A stretch of 64,000 nucleotides of DNA from Marivita hallyeonensis (GTDB lineage Bacteria; Pseudomonadota; Alphaproteobacteria; Rhodobacterales; Rhodobacteraceae). The DNA lies in NCBI RefSeq assembly GCF_900129875.1, contig NZ_FQXC01000004.1, positions 1 through 64,000 on the forward strand, given 5' to 3'. Below are positions 25,121 through 33,934 of this stretch, in pieces; the first letter of the stretch is position 1, and each line of letters opens with the position of its first letter. The notes under the pieces are model-generated. The model ran no database searches. It saw only the letters and a list, made by a program, of their open reading frames with translations, and was not told the DNA's origin. The position numbers and the translations under genes were made by a program.

Positions 25121-25837
25121 TTGGCCCTGAGCGTGTCCGGCCTTTCCTATGCCTACGGGTACAAGCAGGCGCTGACCGATGTCGGATTCGACGTGGCGAC
25201 GGGGCAGTTTGCGGCACTGCTGGGCCCAAACGGGGCTGGGAAGTCGACCCTTTTTGCCTTGCTGACGCGGCTTTTTGCGACACAGGCCGGCACGGCGGTG
25301 ATTGCGGGACATGATGTGAATGCGGCCCCCCTGAATGCGTTGGCGCAGCTGGGGGTGGTGTTTCAGCAATCGACGCTCGATCTGGACCTCACGGTTCAAC
25401 AGAACCTGCGCTATTTCGCAGCGCTGCACGGCTTGTCCGGGCAGGACGTGGACGCGCGGATTTCAGCGGCGCTTGGGCGGCTCGACATGGCGGAACGGGC
25501 CAACGAAAAGGTGCGCGGACTGAATGGCGGGCATCGGCGCAGGACCGAGATCGCCCGGGCGCTGCTGCATGAACCGAAGGTGCTCTTGCTGGACGAGCCG
25601 ACGGTCGGGCTGGACGCGCCGACACGGGCGGCCCTGGTGGAATACGTTCACGGGCTGTGTTCGGAGATGGGCGTGACGGTTCTCTGGACGACCCATCTGA
25701 CCGACGAGGTCTGGGACGATGATCAGGTGATCCTGCTGCACCGGGGGCGCGTGCTGGCCGACGGGCGCTGCGGCGAGTTGCGCGGCATGCGGCCTTTGGC
25801 CGAGTATTTCGCCGAGATGACGGAGAGGCCTGCATGA
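25121..25837 (+). CDS. ABC transporter ATPase, PQQ-dependent alcohol dehydrogenase system
   Basis: A 238-residue ATPase with Walker A GPNGAGKST and Walker B VLLLDEPTVGLD. The signature loop is degenerate: LNGGHRRR replaces LSGGQ. It resembles the ATPases of drug/phenylethanol-type exporters found with PQQ dehydrogenases (ped clusters). The only in-frame start matching homology is TTG at 25121, with GAGG nine bases upstream, so low initiation is expected. The permease starts on its stop codon (ATGA). Confidence 0.88.
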   Translation: MALSVSGLSYAYGYKQALTDVGFDVATGQFAALLGPNGAGKSTLFALLTRLFATQAGTAVIAGHDVNAAPLNALAQLGVVFQQSTLDLDLTVQQNLRYFAALHGLSGQDVDARISAALGRLDMAERANEKVRGLNGGHRRRTEIARALLHEPKVLLLDEPTVGLDAPTRAALVEYVHGLCSEMGVTVLWTTHLTDEVWDDDQVILLHRGRVLADGRCGELRGMRPLAEYFAEMTERPA

Positions 25838-26631
25838 CCGCGCGACATCTGTGGATCGTGATGCGCGCCATCGTTTTGCGCGAAGCCTTGCGGTTCGTGC
25901 ATCAGCGTGAGCGGTTCGTGGCGGCGCTGGTGCGACCGCTCGTGTGGCTTTTGGTCTTCGCAGCCGGGTTCCGCGCCGCGCTGGGGTTGTCGATCACGCC
26001 GCCTTACCAGACCTACATCACCTACGAGACCTATATCGTTCCGGGCCTGTGCGGGATGATCCTTTTGTTCAACGGAATGCAGTCGTCGCTGAGCCTCGTC
26101 TACGACCGGGAAATGGGGTCGATGCGGCTTTTGCTGACCGCACCCGTGCCGCGCTGGTGGCTCTTGTTCTGCAAGCTGCTGGGAAGCACGATCATCTCCA
26201 TCCTTCAGGTCTACGCGTTCCTGCTCATTGCGTGGGTGTTCGACATCACTCTGCCCGGTTGGGGGTATCTGGCCGCCCTGCCCGCACTGGTCCTGGCGGG
26301 GCTGATGCTCGGCGCACTTGGGCTGGCGCTGTCGAGTTTCATCAAGCAGCTGGAGAATTTCGCAGGCGTGATGAACTTCGTCATCTTCCCGATGTTCTTC
26401 CTGTCTTCGGCGCTTTATCCGCTGTGGAAGATGGCGGAAAGCTCTGAGCTCTTGCACGACATCTGCGCGGCCAATCCGTTCACCCATGCGGTGGAGTTGA
26501 TCCGCTTCGCCTTGTATCTCGATTTCAACGCGATGGCCTTGCTGTGGACGGCGCTGGCGACACTCGCTTTCATGGCGCTGGCGCTCTGGGGCTATGACCC
26601 CGCGCGGGGGATGATGACGCGCAAGCGCTGA
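25834..26631 (+). CDS. ABC-2 type permease, PQQ-dependent alcohol dehydrogenase system (PedC-like)
   Basis: A 265-residue ABC-2 permease with six helices and the typical central segment (YDREMGSMRLLLTAPVPRWWLLFCKLLGST) and NFVIFPMFFLSSALYPLWKM. ABC-2 permeases usually export. With the preceding ATPase it should form an efflux or envelope-function transporter belonging to alcohol oxidation; the cargo is unknown. Confidence 0.88.
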   Translation: MTARHLWIVMRAIVLREALRFVHQRERFVAALVRPLVWLLVFAAGFRAALGLSITPPYQTYITYETYIVPGLCGMILLFNGMQSSLSLVYDREMGSMRLLLTAPVPRWWLLFCKLLGSTIISILQVYAFLLIAWVFDITLPGWGYLAALPALVLAGLMLGALGLALSSFIKQLENFAGVMNFVIFPMFFLSSALYPLWKMAESSELLHDICAANPFTHAVELIRFALYLDFNAMALLWTALATLAFMALALWGYDPARGMMTRKR

Positions 26632-26633
26632 AC

Positions 26634-26640
26634 TACGACC
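26634..26640 (+). promoter_or_regulatory. TACGACC motif upstream of the Sel1-like gene
   Basis: TACGACCAT matches nine bases of the pedF-upstream motif. It lies 34 bases before the next ATG, and an AT-rich TATATT (26662-26667) follows. It starts right after the permease stop codon. Confidence 0.4.
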
Positions 26641-26673
26641 ATGCGGCGGGTGATGTATTGATATATTCGTGCT

Positions 26674-27240
26674 ATGTCTTTCCGCATGAAACCACATTTG
26701 ATGCTCGCCACCTGCGCCTTTGCGCTCTCTTTCACTGCCGCGTCGGCTGATCCGGAAGACGACGATCCGGGCGGGGTGCTCAACCCGGACGAGATGACAT
26801 GGCAGTCTTTCCTGCAACGCGCGGAGGATGGCGAGACGGACATGGTTTTGTGCTCGACCGGATATATGCTGACCAAGTCCGGCGACCACGCAGCTGCACG
26901 AATGCTGTTCAAGAACTGCGCCGAGGCCGGGTATACCGGGGCGATGACGTGGATGAGCCAGCTCGACAACAACGGGCTCGGCGCGGAATACAATCCCGAT
27001 GCCAGTGCCGAATGGGACCGGCAGGCGGCAGAGCTTGGCGACCGGGTCGGCAAGTTCAACCACGGTGTGAACCTGATGCGCGGGCACGGAATCGCGCGGG
27101 ATGAAGTGTTGGGCCGGAAATATATCGACGAAGCGGCGTCCGAAGGGCTCGTCGTTGCGCAGCGCCTGCAAAGCGCAGGCTACGACCTCGACGAAATCAC
27201 GCCCGATGCCGACAACTGGAAATACGCGCCGTCGTTTTAA
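26674..27240 (+). CDS. Secreted Sel1-like repeat protein
   Basis: A 188-residue exported protein (hydrophobic signal MLATCAFALSFTAASA). Three Sel1/TPR-like units follow (HAAARMLFKNCAEAGYTGAMTW, ASAEWDRQAAELGDRVGKFNHGVNL, VLGRKYIDEAASEGLVVAQRLQ). It is probably a periplasmic protein-protein adaptor. It stands alone behind its own AT-rich promoter region. The stop codon is shared tail to tail with the ABC ATPase on the other strand (4-base overlap). Confidence 0.75.
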   Translation: MSFRMKPHLMLATCAFALSFTAASADPEDDDPGGVLNPDEMTWQSFLQRAEDGETDMVLCSTGYMLTKSGDHAAARMLFKNCAEAGYTGAMTWMSQLDNNGLGAEYNPDASAEWDRQAAELGDRVGKFNHGVNLMRGHGIARDEVLGRKYIDEAASEGLVVAQRLQSAGYDLDEITPDADNWKYAPSF

Positions 27241-27905
27241 GAAGCGGGCTTCAGCGTCGCTGGTTGACCGGAGAGGTGCAGACTGCGGGTCGCGAGGCGC
27301 TCTGCCTCTGACTTGGCGTGGGTGACGAGAAGCGTCGCCACGTTGCGCTTGGCGCGAAGGGTTTCGAACAGCGTCATCATCTCGTCCGCGAGCTCGGCAT
27401 CCAGGCTGACGAAGGGCTCATCGAGAAGCAGAAGGTCGGGGTCGCCCGCAAACGCACGCGCCAGCGACAGGCGCCTTTGCTGACCGAGGGAGAGCTGGTT
27501 CGGGAAGGCGGAACCGCGCCCCTCCAATCCAACCTCCTCCAAAGCGATATCAATGGCTTGGGAGGACAGCTTCAGGGGAATTCTGAGGTTGTCCGCAACT
27601 GTCCGCCACGGCATCAAGGTGGGCTCCTGAAACACCATCGCGATACGATCCGGTCGGCGGACATGGCCTTCAAACCGGTCCTCAAGTCCTGCGATGATCC
27701 GCATCAGTGTCGTCTTGCCGACACCGGATGGACCGGTCAAAGCAACCGTTTCACCCGAATTCAGACGCAGATCGATGTGGCCAAGCACCGGCTTTTCGTC
27801 AAAGCGCATGCCCTGCAGGGACACGGCAAGAACCGGCGGTGGAAGAACCGCCGGTTCCGGTGTGGCGCGATCGCTCACCAGTTTGAGGGTCGGTTTGCCC
27901 ACCAC
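27237..27905 (-). CDS. ABC transporter ATPase, NitT/TauT type
   Basis: 222 residues: Walker A GPSGVGKTT, Q-loop FQEPTLMPWRT, signature LSLGQQRRL and Walker B LLLLDEP. An unusual proline-rich N-terminal extension precedes the domain. It follows the binding-protein gene by three bases. There is no permease beside it; the TauC-type permease at 11983-12732 is the likely partner. Confidence 0.87.
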   Translation of the reverse strand: MVGKPTLKLVSDRATPEPAVLPPPVLAVSLQGMRFDEKPVLGHIDLRLNSGETVALTGPSGVGKTTLMRIIAGLEDRFEGHVRRPDRIAMVFQEPTLMPWRTVADNLRIPLKLSSQAIDIALEEVGLEGRGSAFPNQLSLGQQRRLSLARAFAGDPDLLLLDEPFVSLDAELADEMMTLFETLRAKRNVATLLVTHAKSEAERLATRSLHLSGQPATLKPAS

Positions 27906-27908
27906 AGT

Positions 27909-28883
27909 TCAGCTTCCGGGCTGAACGAACACGCCCTCGGGAAGGGTTGTGGCCGAACCGATGAGCTTTTCGCCACCTAGCTCTGCCATCAGGGCCAGCA
28001 TCCGCCCGGCGGCTTCTTCATCGACGGGTGCGTCGGCCGGGATGCCCGCACGGAAGCCGGCTTTCAGGGCTTCGAACTGCGCATCGTTATTGGCCTTCAT
28101 GCGCGGGCGCAGACGATCCCATTCGGCGTCCGACGTTGCCAGCAGGTCCTTCGTTGCACGGCTGGCTGCGGCCAATCCCTGAACCAGCTCGGGATTGTCG
28201 CGCAGCATCTCGCCCCGCATCACGTAGCCCAAAAGCGGTGTCTCGGGATCAAGGCCCAACTCGCGTGCAGCGGTGTCGACCGTGATCAGGGGCTTCATCC
28301 CGCCCGCTTCCATCTTGGCGAGGAAGTGCCAGAAGTTGATCGCGCCATCCAGTTCGCCCTGCAATGCGGTCTTGAAGATCAGCGGCGGCGCGCCGAACAC
28401 CTGTTCGGTCTCAGCCGCGAGGTCCATCCCGTGGACCTTGTCCGCATAGGCCTGCAGGATCAGCCAGCTTTTGTCGAGCGGACCACCGGCGATGCCGATC
28501 TTCTTGCCCTTCATATCCGCAAGCGATGTTGCCGGGTTGTCGCTGGACACCATCATGGCACCGACGGCCTTGGAATACGGGATGAAGATGTAATCCTTGC
28601 CCTCGGCCCGCTGACGCGCGACCCAGAGCCAGTCGGAGACGATCACGTCCGCCTCTCCGCCCTGAAAGGCGACTTGGGCAGCGGGTCCACCCGCGACACC
28701 CTGCACCTCAAGCTCGAACCCGTTGGCGGCGTCGAAACCGTTATGCTTGATGCTGTCGAGTTCCCAATTCACGGTGCCGTATTCCAGAACCGCGGCGCGC
28801 AAAACCGGTGTCTCTGCGACGGCGGCGGTGGCACAAAGAAGAAGCGCGGCCGATGCCGCGCGGATGGTGGAGATAAAGCTCAT
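27909..28883 (-). CDS. ABC transporter substrate-binding protein, NitT/TauT type
   Basis: A 324-residue periplasmic binding protein (signal peptide ending AAVAETP) with the SsuA/TauA-like pattern (FQGGEADVIVSDWLWVARQRAEG, GKKIGIAGGPLDKSWLILQAYA). The ATG at 28883 follows GGGAGGA and is preferred to an upstream ATG at 28985, which would add an implausible leader. Related proteins occur with XoxF genes; the cargo is unknown. It is divergent from the cytochrome gene. Confidence 0.85.
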   Translation of the reverse strand: MSFISTIRAASAALLLCATAAVAETPVLRAAVLEYGTVNWELDSIKHNGFDAANGFELEVQGVAGGPAAQVAFQGGEADVIVSDWLWVARQRAEGKDYIFIPYSKAVGAMMVSSDNPATSLADMKGKKIGIAGGPLDKSWLILQAYADKVHGMDLAAETEQVFGAPPLIFKTALQGELDGAINFWHFLAKMEAGGMKPLITVDTAARELGLDPETPLLGYVMRGEMLRDNPELVQGLAAASRATKDLLATSDAEWDRLRPRMKANNDAQFEALKAGFRAGIPADAPVDEEAAGRMLALMAELGGEKLIGSATTLPEGVFVQPGS

Positions 28884-28934
28884 TATGTCCTCCCAAAATG
28901 GCTGCGGACACAGTAGCAGCGGCGTTTTCCGCGA

Positions 28935-28945
28935 AAATACGACCA
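28935..28945 (+). promoter_or_regulatory. Candidate quinoprotein-regulon site upstream of a cytochrome c gene
   Basis: AAATACGACCA, identical over 11 bases to the minus-strand site at 22182-22192. It lies about 98 bases before the cytochrome ATG. GGTCG at 28961-28965 forms an inverted partner to CGACC (28940-28944). CATATT (28983-28988) may be the -10 region. Confidence 0.5.
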
Positions 28946-29041
28946 AAGGATGTGGCCCAAGGTCGAATGGCTTGATGTGGATCATATTGGCGGCGCGCGC
29001 AGGTTCCTACGGTGACGCAGCTTTTTGAAGGAGACCACCCG

Positions 29042-29452
29042 ATGCATCGTTTTGCCCTTATTGCCGCTGCCAGCTTTTATGCCGTTCCGGCCATTGCCAG
29101 CGAAACCACGTTCCAGCAGGTCAAGATCGACGCGGGCGAGACGCTCTTCGAAGCGGAATGCCGTCGGTGCCATGCGGTCGATGCCACGGGTGACTCATAC
29201 GGCCCGCCGCTTGAGAACATCGTGGGCCGTGGCGCGGGCACTTACGAGAACTACGATTATTCGATCGCGCTCGAAGCGTCCGGGATCGTCTGGACCGAAG
29301 CGGCGCTGCGGGCCTGGATGGAAGACAATGCGGGCTTCATGCCGGGCACCAAGATGCGCCATGTCGGTATTGCAGACCGCACTGTTCAGGATTTCATCCT
29401 TGCCTACCTCGTGTCGATCACCACGCAGGACAATTCCGCGATTTCAGAGTAA
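29042..29452 (+). CDS. Class I cytochrome c (c550/c2 type)
   Basis: A 136-residue periplasmic cytochrome: signal peptide to AIAS (20), haem site CRRCH (C40, C43, H44), axial methionine M105 in PGTKM. It is a plausible second electron acceptor of XoxF (XoxG-like role), but sequence alone does not separate it from general c550. The ATG at 29042 follows AAGGAG. It has its own promoter region shared with the divergent transporter genes. Confidence 0.87.
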   Translation: MHRFALIAAASFYAVPAIASETTFQQVKIDAGETLFEAECRRCHAVDATGDSYGPPLENIVGRGAGTYENYDYSIALEASGIVWTEAALRAWMEDNAGFMPGTKMRHVGIADRTVQDFILAYLVSITTQDNSAISE

Positions 29453-29464
29453 TCAGCGCACGGA

Positions 29465-30010
29465 TCATTCTATGGTGAGAACCGGCAGCCAGTGGCTGTC
29501 CGGTTCTCCGGGTTCGAGATCGACCTCGCGGATGGGGCGCAGGTTTCCGGCCTCTGGCGGAACCGACAGGACATCCATGTTCATCTCGTGCAACCGACCC
29601 ACGAACCGGCCATCGGCGGATGGTTCAAGCTGGTAGTACACGCCGTTCCACATATCGATCCCGTATTCACCGGTACCTTTCCACAGGAATAGGAAGTCGT
29701 ATTCGAGGTCGGTCAGATCAGCGCTGGTATTCCGCGCGATCTCGTACGGGTACGGCACGTGGCACCATGTTTTCTCGGGCCCATCAAGGCACTTGAACGG
29801 GCGCATCGACAAGAAATGGTCAGAGAAGGGTTCCGATGCCATATCAACGGCATAAGCGCCATCTTTGACGTCAATATCGGCGATGTGAATCCGGTCCCCG
29901 CCAACGCTTTCCAGGAATACGGCATGTCTTCCGTCAGACAGCGACTGGGCAAAAACGGGCGCGCCGAGCACCACCATGAAGATCGCCAAGATATGAAAGA
30001 TTTGCCGCAC
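29465..30010 (-). CDS. Secreted hypothetical protein of the xoxF region
   Basis: A 181-residue exported protein with a signal peptide ending PVFAQ (about 22) and a beta-rich body with two cysteines that may form a disulfide (FKCLDGPEKTWCHV). No family is recognised. It is convergent with the cytochrome gene and divergent from xoxF, and its context suggests an accessory role in periplasmic alcohol oxidation. Confidence 0.75.
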   Translation of the reverse strand: MRQIFHILAIFMVVLGAPVFAQSLSDGRHAVFLESVGGDRIHIADIDVKDGAYAVDMASEPFSDHFLSMRPFKCLDGPEKTWCHVPYPYEIARNTSADLTDLEYDFLFLWKGTGEYGIDMWNGVYYQLEPSADGRFVGRLHEMNMDVLSVPPEAGNLRPIREVDLEPGEPDSHWLPVLTIE

Positions 30011-30084
30011 CTTCGCCTCCGGAGCAATTCGATTCTCCTAGCGAAGCGCTTTGCGGCAAGGGGCTGTCAAGGGCGTATTAGTCT

Positions 30085-30095
30085 TACGACCCAAG
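30085..30095 (+). promoter_or_regulatory. Candidate quinoprotein-regulon site upstream of xoxF
   Basis: TACGACCCAAG, sharing the TACGACC core with sites at 22182, 26634 and 28935. It is 38 bases upstream of TATACT (30123-30128), a good -10 hexamer with no matching -35, which fits an activator-dependent promoter. Confidence 0.5.
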
Positions 30096-30199
30096 TCGCG
30101 TACAACAACTCTTTGTCATCCCTATACTGACGGCGAGCGTCAAGCTGCGACTTGCCAGCAGCTGGACCCGCAGACCCGTATGTTCATGGGAGGAACAGA

Positions 30200-31966
30200 A
30201 TGAACAGATTTGTCGCAGCCGTCACAGCCAGCATCCTCGCCGCTTCCGGCGCGTTTGCAGCCGGTGTGACCGAGGAAATGATCGCCAACGATCAAACGAT
30301 GACCGAACAGGTCGTCACAAACGGCATGGGCCGCCATCTTCAGCGCTACTCGCCGCTTGAAACGCTCAACAAGGACAACGTGAGAAACCTTGTCCCGGCG
30401 TGGGCCTTCAGCCTTGGTGGTGAAAAACAGCGCGGCCAGGAAACACAGCCGCTTGTCTATGACGGCATCATGTACATCACCGGGTCCTATTCGCGCCTCT
30501 ACGCGATCGACGTCGAATCCGGTGAAGAGATTTGGCAGTACGACGCACGCCTGCCCGAAGGTATTCTGCCCTGCTGCGACGTGATCAACCGCGGCGCGGC
30601 GCTGGTGGGTGACAAGGTCATCTTCGGCACGCTCGATGCGCGCATCGTGGCACTGGACGCCAAGACCGGCGACGTCGTCTGGCGCGACAAGATCGGCGAT
30701 TACAAGGCGGGCTATTCCTACACCGCCGCGCCGATGATCGTGGGTGATCTGGTCGTCACCGGCAACTCCGGCGGCGAGTTCGGGATCGTGGGCTCCGTTC
30801 AGGCGCGTAATGTCGACACCGGTGACCTTGTTTGGGAACGCCCGATGATCGAAGGCCACATGGGCACGCTCAACGGCGAAGAAAGCACCATGACCGGCAC
30901 GCTCAACGCGACATGGCCGGGTGATATGTGGAAAACCGGTGGCGGCGCCACATGGCTGGGCGGCTCCTATGACGAGCGCACCGACACTATCATCTTCGGC
31001 GCGGGCAACCCTGCCCCGTGGAACAGCTGGCTGCGCGACGCGGGTCAGATGAACGACGGCACCGGCGACAACCTTTACGCGGCCAGCCGCGTGGGCATCG
31101 ACCCGGCCACCGGTGATATCAAGTGGCACTACCAGACCACGCCGCGCGAAGGCTGGGACTATGACGGTGTGAACGAGGTCGTGGCATTCGACGCGCGCGA
31201 CGGATCGCAGCGTCTGGCAACCGCCGACCGGAACGGCTTTTTCTATGTCCTGAACGCCGAAGACGGCGGCTTCATCAGTGGCACGCCCTTCGTGAAGGAC
31301 ATCTCCTGGGCCGAAGGCATCGACGAGAACGGTCGCCCGATCTTTGTCGAGGACAACCGTCCGGGCGATCCGGCTGCGGCAGCCGACGGCAAGAAGGGTG
31401 ACGTGATCTTCGCCTCCCCGTCCTTCCTTGGCGGCAAGAACTGGATGCCGATGGCGTTCTCGCAGCGCACCGGCAACTTCTACGTGCCGTCCAACGAATG
31501 GGGCATGGATATCTGGAACGAGCCGATCACCTACAAGAAAGGCGCGGCCTATCTTGGTGCGGGCTTTACCATCAAGCCGAACTACGAAGACCATATCGGT
31601 TCGCTCAAGGCGATCGACCCCGACACCGGCGACTGGGTCTGGGAATACAAGAACGACGCGCCTCTCTGGGGTGGTGTGATGACCACCGCTGGCGGCCTCG
31701 TGTTCTTCGGCACGCCGGAAGGCAAGTTCATCGCTCTGGATGACGAGACCGGCGAAGAACTGTGGTCGTTCCAGACCGGCTCCGGCATCGTCGGTCAGCC
31801 GATCACCTGGGAACAGAACGGCGAACAGTACGTCTCGGTCATCTCCGGCTGGGGTGGCGCGGTTCCGCTCTGGGGTGGTGAAGTGGCCAAGAAGGTCAAC
31901 TACCTGAACCAAGGTGGCACCCTCTGGACGTTCCGCCTGCCGAAAGAGCTGGCATCGGCCAACTGA
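30200..31966 (+). CDS. xoxF: PQQ-dependent methanol/alcohol dehydrogenase, lanthanide type
   Basis: A 588-residue periplasmic quinoprotein: signal peptide to AFA (20), then an eight-bladed PQQ propeller. The vicinal disulfide is C125-C126 (LPCCDV). The catalytic aspartate D320 is followed by the extra aspartate D322 in WDYDG, the feature that marks lanthanide-binding XoxF enzymes against calcium MxaF (WDFAG). E194 in GGEFG is a likely metal ligand. It oxidises methanol or other alcohols to aldehydes and passes electrons to cytochrome c. The ATG follows GGGAGG. A strong terminator comes after the stop, so it is transcribed alone. Confidence 0.93.
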   Translation: MNRFVAAVTASILAASGAFAAGVTEEMIANDQTMTEQVVTNGMGRHLQRYSPLETLNKDNVRNLVPAWAFSLGGEKQRGQETQPLVYDGIMYITGSYSRLYAIDVESGEEIWQYDARLPEGILPCCDVINRGAALVGDKVIFGTLDARIVALDAKTGDVVWRDKIGDYKAGYSYTAAPMIVGDLVVTGNSGGEFGIVGSVQARNVDTGDLVWERPMIEGHMGTLNGEESTMTGTLNATWPGDMWKTGGGATWLGGSYDERTDTIIFGAGNPAPWNSWLRDAGQMNDGTGDNLYAASRVGIDPATGDIKWHYQTTPREGWDYDGVNEVVAFDARDGSQRLATADRNGFFYVLNAEDGGFISGTPFVKDISWAEGIDENGRPIFVEDNRPGDPAAAADGKKGDVIFASPSFLGGKNWMPMAFSQRTGNFYVPSNEWGMDIWNEPITYKKGAAYLGAGFTIKPNYEDHIGSLKAIDPDTGDWVWEYKNDAPLWGGVMTTAGGLVFFGTPEGKFIALDDETGEELWSFQTGSGIVGQPITWEQNGEQYVSVISGWGGAVPLWGGEVAKKVNYLNQGGTLWTFRLPKELASAN

Positions 31967-31992
31967 TCACTTAGGGACAGTGATGATTGGGG

Positions 31993-32019
31993 GGGCGCGC
32001 CGACAGGCGCGCCCTTTTT
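31993..32019 (+). terminator. Intrinsic terminator after xoxF
   Basis: GGGCGCGCC-GACA-GGCGCGCCC forms a 9-bp stem, followed by TTTTT. It lies 26 bases past the xoxF stop. Confidence 0.93.
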
Positions 32020-32099
32020 CTTGCGACCTCTGACAAGGGCGCGCATACTCATCTAATATTTCATGGATTTTTTCGAAGCATTCTTCGAGGCGTTCCAGC

Positions 32100-33212
32100 A
32101 TGGACATCTTCCGAACGAGCAAAAAGTCGAGCTCCAAAAGTCGCACCACGCGGAAGAGCCCGCCTGATATCACCTCACGATCGGACGTGCCGCGCGACCC
32201 GGTTCCGGACTTTTATACCGAAACCGCCGTACAACTTAGCCTCTGCGCCTACACAAATGATCCGGCCAAAAGGGGCAAGGTCTTGGAAGGATTGCACGCC
32301 AAAGACTATTCAAAGCTTCAAGACCGACGCAGTGGCACGGCCCATGGATATGCCTGCATTATTGACCGTCGGGCCTGGCTCTTCTTTCGCGGATCCGACG
32401 AGATTCGGGACTGGGTGGCAAACCTGACTTTTTTACCGAAAGAGGGTGTTCATCGGGGCTTCGTTCAGGAGTGGGAAAAACTTGCTCCTGACGTTTTTGA
32501 CTGGCTCGTTCAACACGAAGGTCACTACGATGACATCGCAACGACCGGTCACTCTTTGGGCGGTGCAATCGCGGTGTTGTGCGCGCGCGACGCCTTTGAC
32601 AGATATCCCGGCACCATCGCGCAAGTCATCACCTTCGGCGCTCCACCCGTCTTCTTCAATTTCGAAGCAAATCGCTATGCACAACGGAAATTGCCGGACG
32701 AACTGGGCGCAGAAAGCCTAAGATATCGCAATCTGCGTGTGATACACCGAAACGATATTGTCACTTCCCTGCCCGGGATAGCCGGCCTTAAACATGTCGG
32801 AGATATTCTGCCCCTTGGTGGTGAGGGATTGTGGGGTCGTCTCTTTGGTTTTCTGAGGAGGGCCGATGCAAAACTCGGCGCAACCCTTCCGACATCGATG
32901 GAGTCCAATCACCGGGTCTTCATTTCCATCGGCAAAGCTTCTCCTACCGACACCATCGAGAACCTACCTGCATCCGACCGAATTCTTGGGTCCAGGCCGC
33001 CAGAACGTCAAACCATGCTCCGCGCCCTTACACTTGTGACTATGCCAGTCTGGCTTCCTTTCATCGGAGCATACCTGATCGTCGTTTTTGTCATTTCGGC
33101 CCTACATCTCGGCGACAGTGTTCGAAACCATTTCAAAGAACGATACTACGACATTCTGGTCGAGGATCGCGATCCCTACTCTGCGGGATGGGTTCATGAT
33201 TTGGGTGGTTGA
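32100..33212 (+). CDS. Class 3 lipase-like alpha/beta hydrolase with C-terminal membrane helix
   Basis: 370 residues. A basic, serine-rich N-terminus leads to a lipase class 3 domain: FRGSD oxyanion region, nucleophile elbow TGHSLGG (S152), GAPPVF, and acid plus histidine around NDIVT and the following SNHRVF. A hydrophobic segment near 314-336 (MPVWLPFIGAYLIVVFVISAL) should anchor the C-terminus in the membrane. No secretion signal is seen, so it probably acts at the cytoplasmic face. It stands alone between xoxF and a convergent membrane-protein gene. Codon use is slightly more A/T than its neighbours. Confidence 0.8.
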   Translation: MDIFRTSKKSSSKSRTTRKSPPDITSRSDVPRDPVPDFYTETAVQLSLCAYTNDPAKRGKVLEGLHAKDYSKLQDRRSGTAHGYACIIDRRAWLFFRGSDEIRDWVANLTFLPKEGVHRGFVQEWEKLAPDVFDWLVQHEGHYDDIATTGHSLGGAIAVLCARDAFDRYPGTIAQVITFGAPPVFFNFEANRYAQRKLPDELGAESLRYRNLRVIHRNDIVTSLPGIAGLKHVGDILPLGGEGLWGRLFGFLRRADAKLGATLPTSMESNHRVFISIGKASPTDTIENLPASDRILGSRPPERQTMLRALTLVTMPVWLPFIGAYLIVVFVISALHLGDSVRNHFKERYYDILVEDRDPYSAGWVHDLGG

Positions 33213-33889
33213 GAGCTAGACTTTGATACAGGTCTCGAACGCTGCTCAACGTGAAACAAGCGCAGACCGATCTCGGCTATCAGCAGGTACGGCAGGAAAA
33301 ACGCAAAGACCTGGATCTGATCGAACAGCCCGGTGAATGCGTCGTTTGAAGCCGCACCGTCGGTGAGGGCGTACCAGATCACGTAGTGCATGCGGTAAAT
33401 CCACGAGCCGACCGCAAGGATGATCAACCTCACGGCCCAGCGGAAGTGGCGCTGCCTGTCTTTCTCGATGGCGAAATAGACGGTGTTTGCGGCGGCGAGC
33501 ATGATCAGGACGCCGTAGATCGCGAACCAGACATCCATCCAGCGCCCGCCGATGGTGCCGGTGAGTGCGATGTAGCCAAGCCCTCCGATCCCCGTAACAA
33601 CAGCTGCCACGAACAAGGTGTACCCGCCCCGGCGGTGCATTCGGGGCCAACGCCGTCGCACGATCGGCAGGGCCTGCAACGGTGCACCGATGGTCAGAAC
33701 CGCGCCTGCCACCATATGCGCCGCGAGGCTCGCGTTTGCCACCGTGGCGTTTTCCGTGAACACCAGCGACAGGTCTGTCGGCGCGTCCGACAACAGACCC
33801 TGCACGCCCAGTTGCGCCGAGTAGGCGACAAACCACAGCGTGTTTATCGCAAGGATGAGCAGAGCGATCGTGGGAACGATAGGGCGCAT
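33194..33889 (-). CDS. DUF2306-like membrane protein
   Basis: A 231-residue protein with six or seven helices and the histidine/arginine block HMVAGAVLTIGAPLQ followed by RRWPRMHRRGGY, typical of DUF2306-type membrane proteins. Function unknown. It overlaps the lipase gene tail to tail by 19 bases. Confidence 0.75.
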   Translation of the reverse strand: MRPIVPTIALLILAINTLWFVAYSAQLGVQGLLSDAPTDLSLVFTENATVANASLAAHMVAGAVLTIGAPLQALPIVRRRWPRMHRRGGYTLFVAAVVTGIGGLGYIALTGTIGGRWMDVWFAIYGVLIMLAAANTVYFAIEKDRQRHFRWAVRLIILAVGSWIYRMHYVIWYALTDGAASNDAFTGLFDQIQVFAFFLPYLLIAEIGLRLFHVEQRSRPVSKSSSQPPKS

Positions 33890-33934
33890 GGGGAGCAGTT
33901 AGCGTGCCGTACCATTCGCGCCAGTTGCGACAGT

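Noticed and set aside
30140-31912. 590-codon minus-strand frame opposite xoxF
   Set aside because: Antisense shadow of a clearly recognisable quinoprotein gene.
30200-31966. Calcium-type methanol dehydrogenase MxaF
   Set aside because: The extra aspartate in WDYDG is the lanthanide-type feature, and no mxaI small subunit gene follows.
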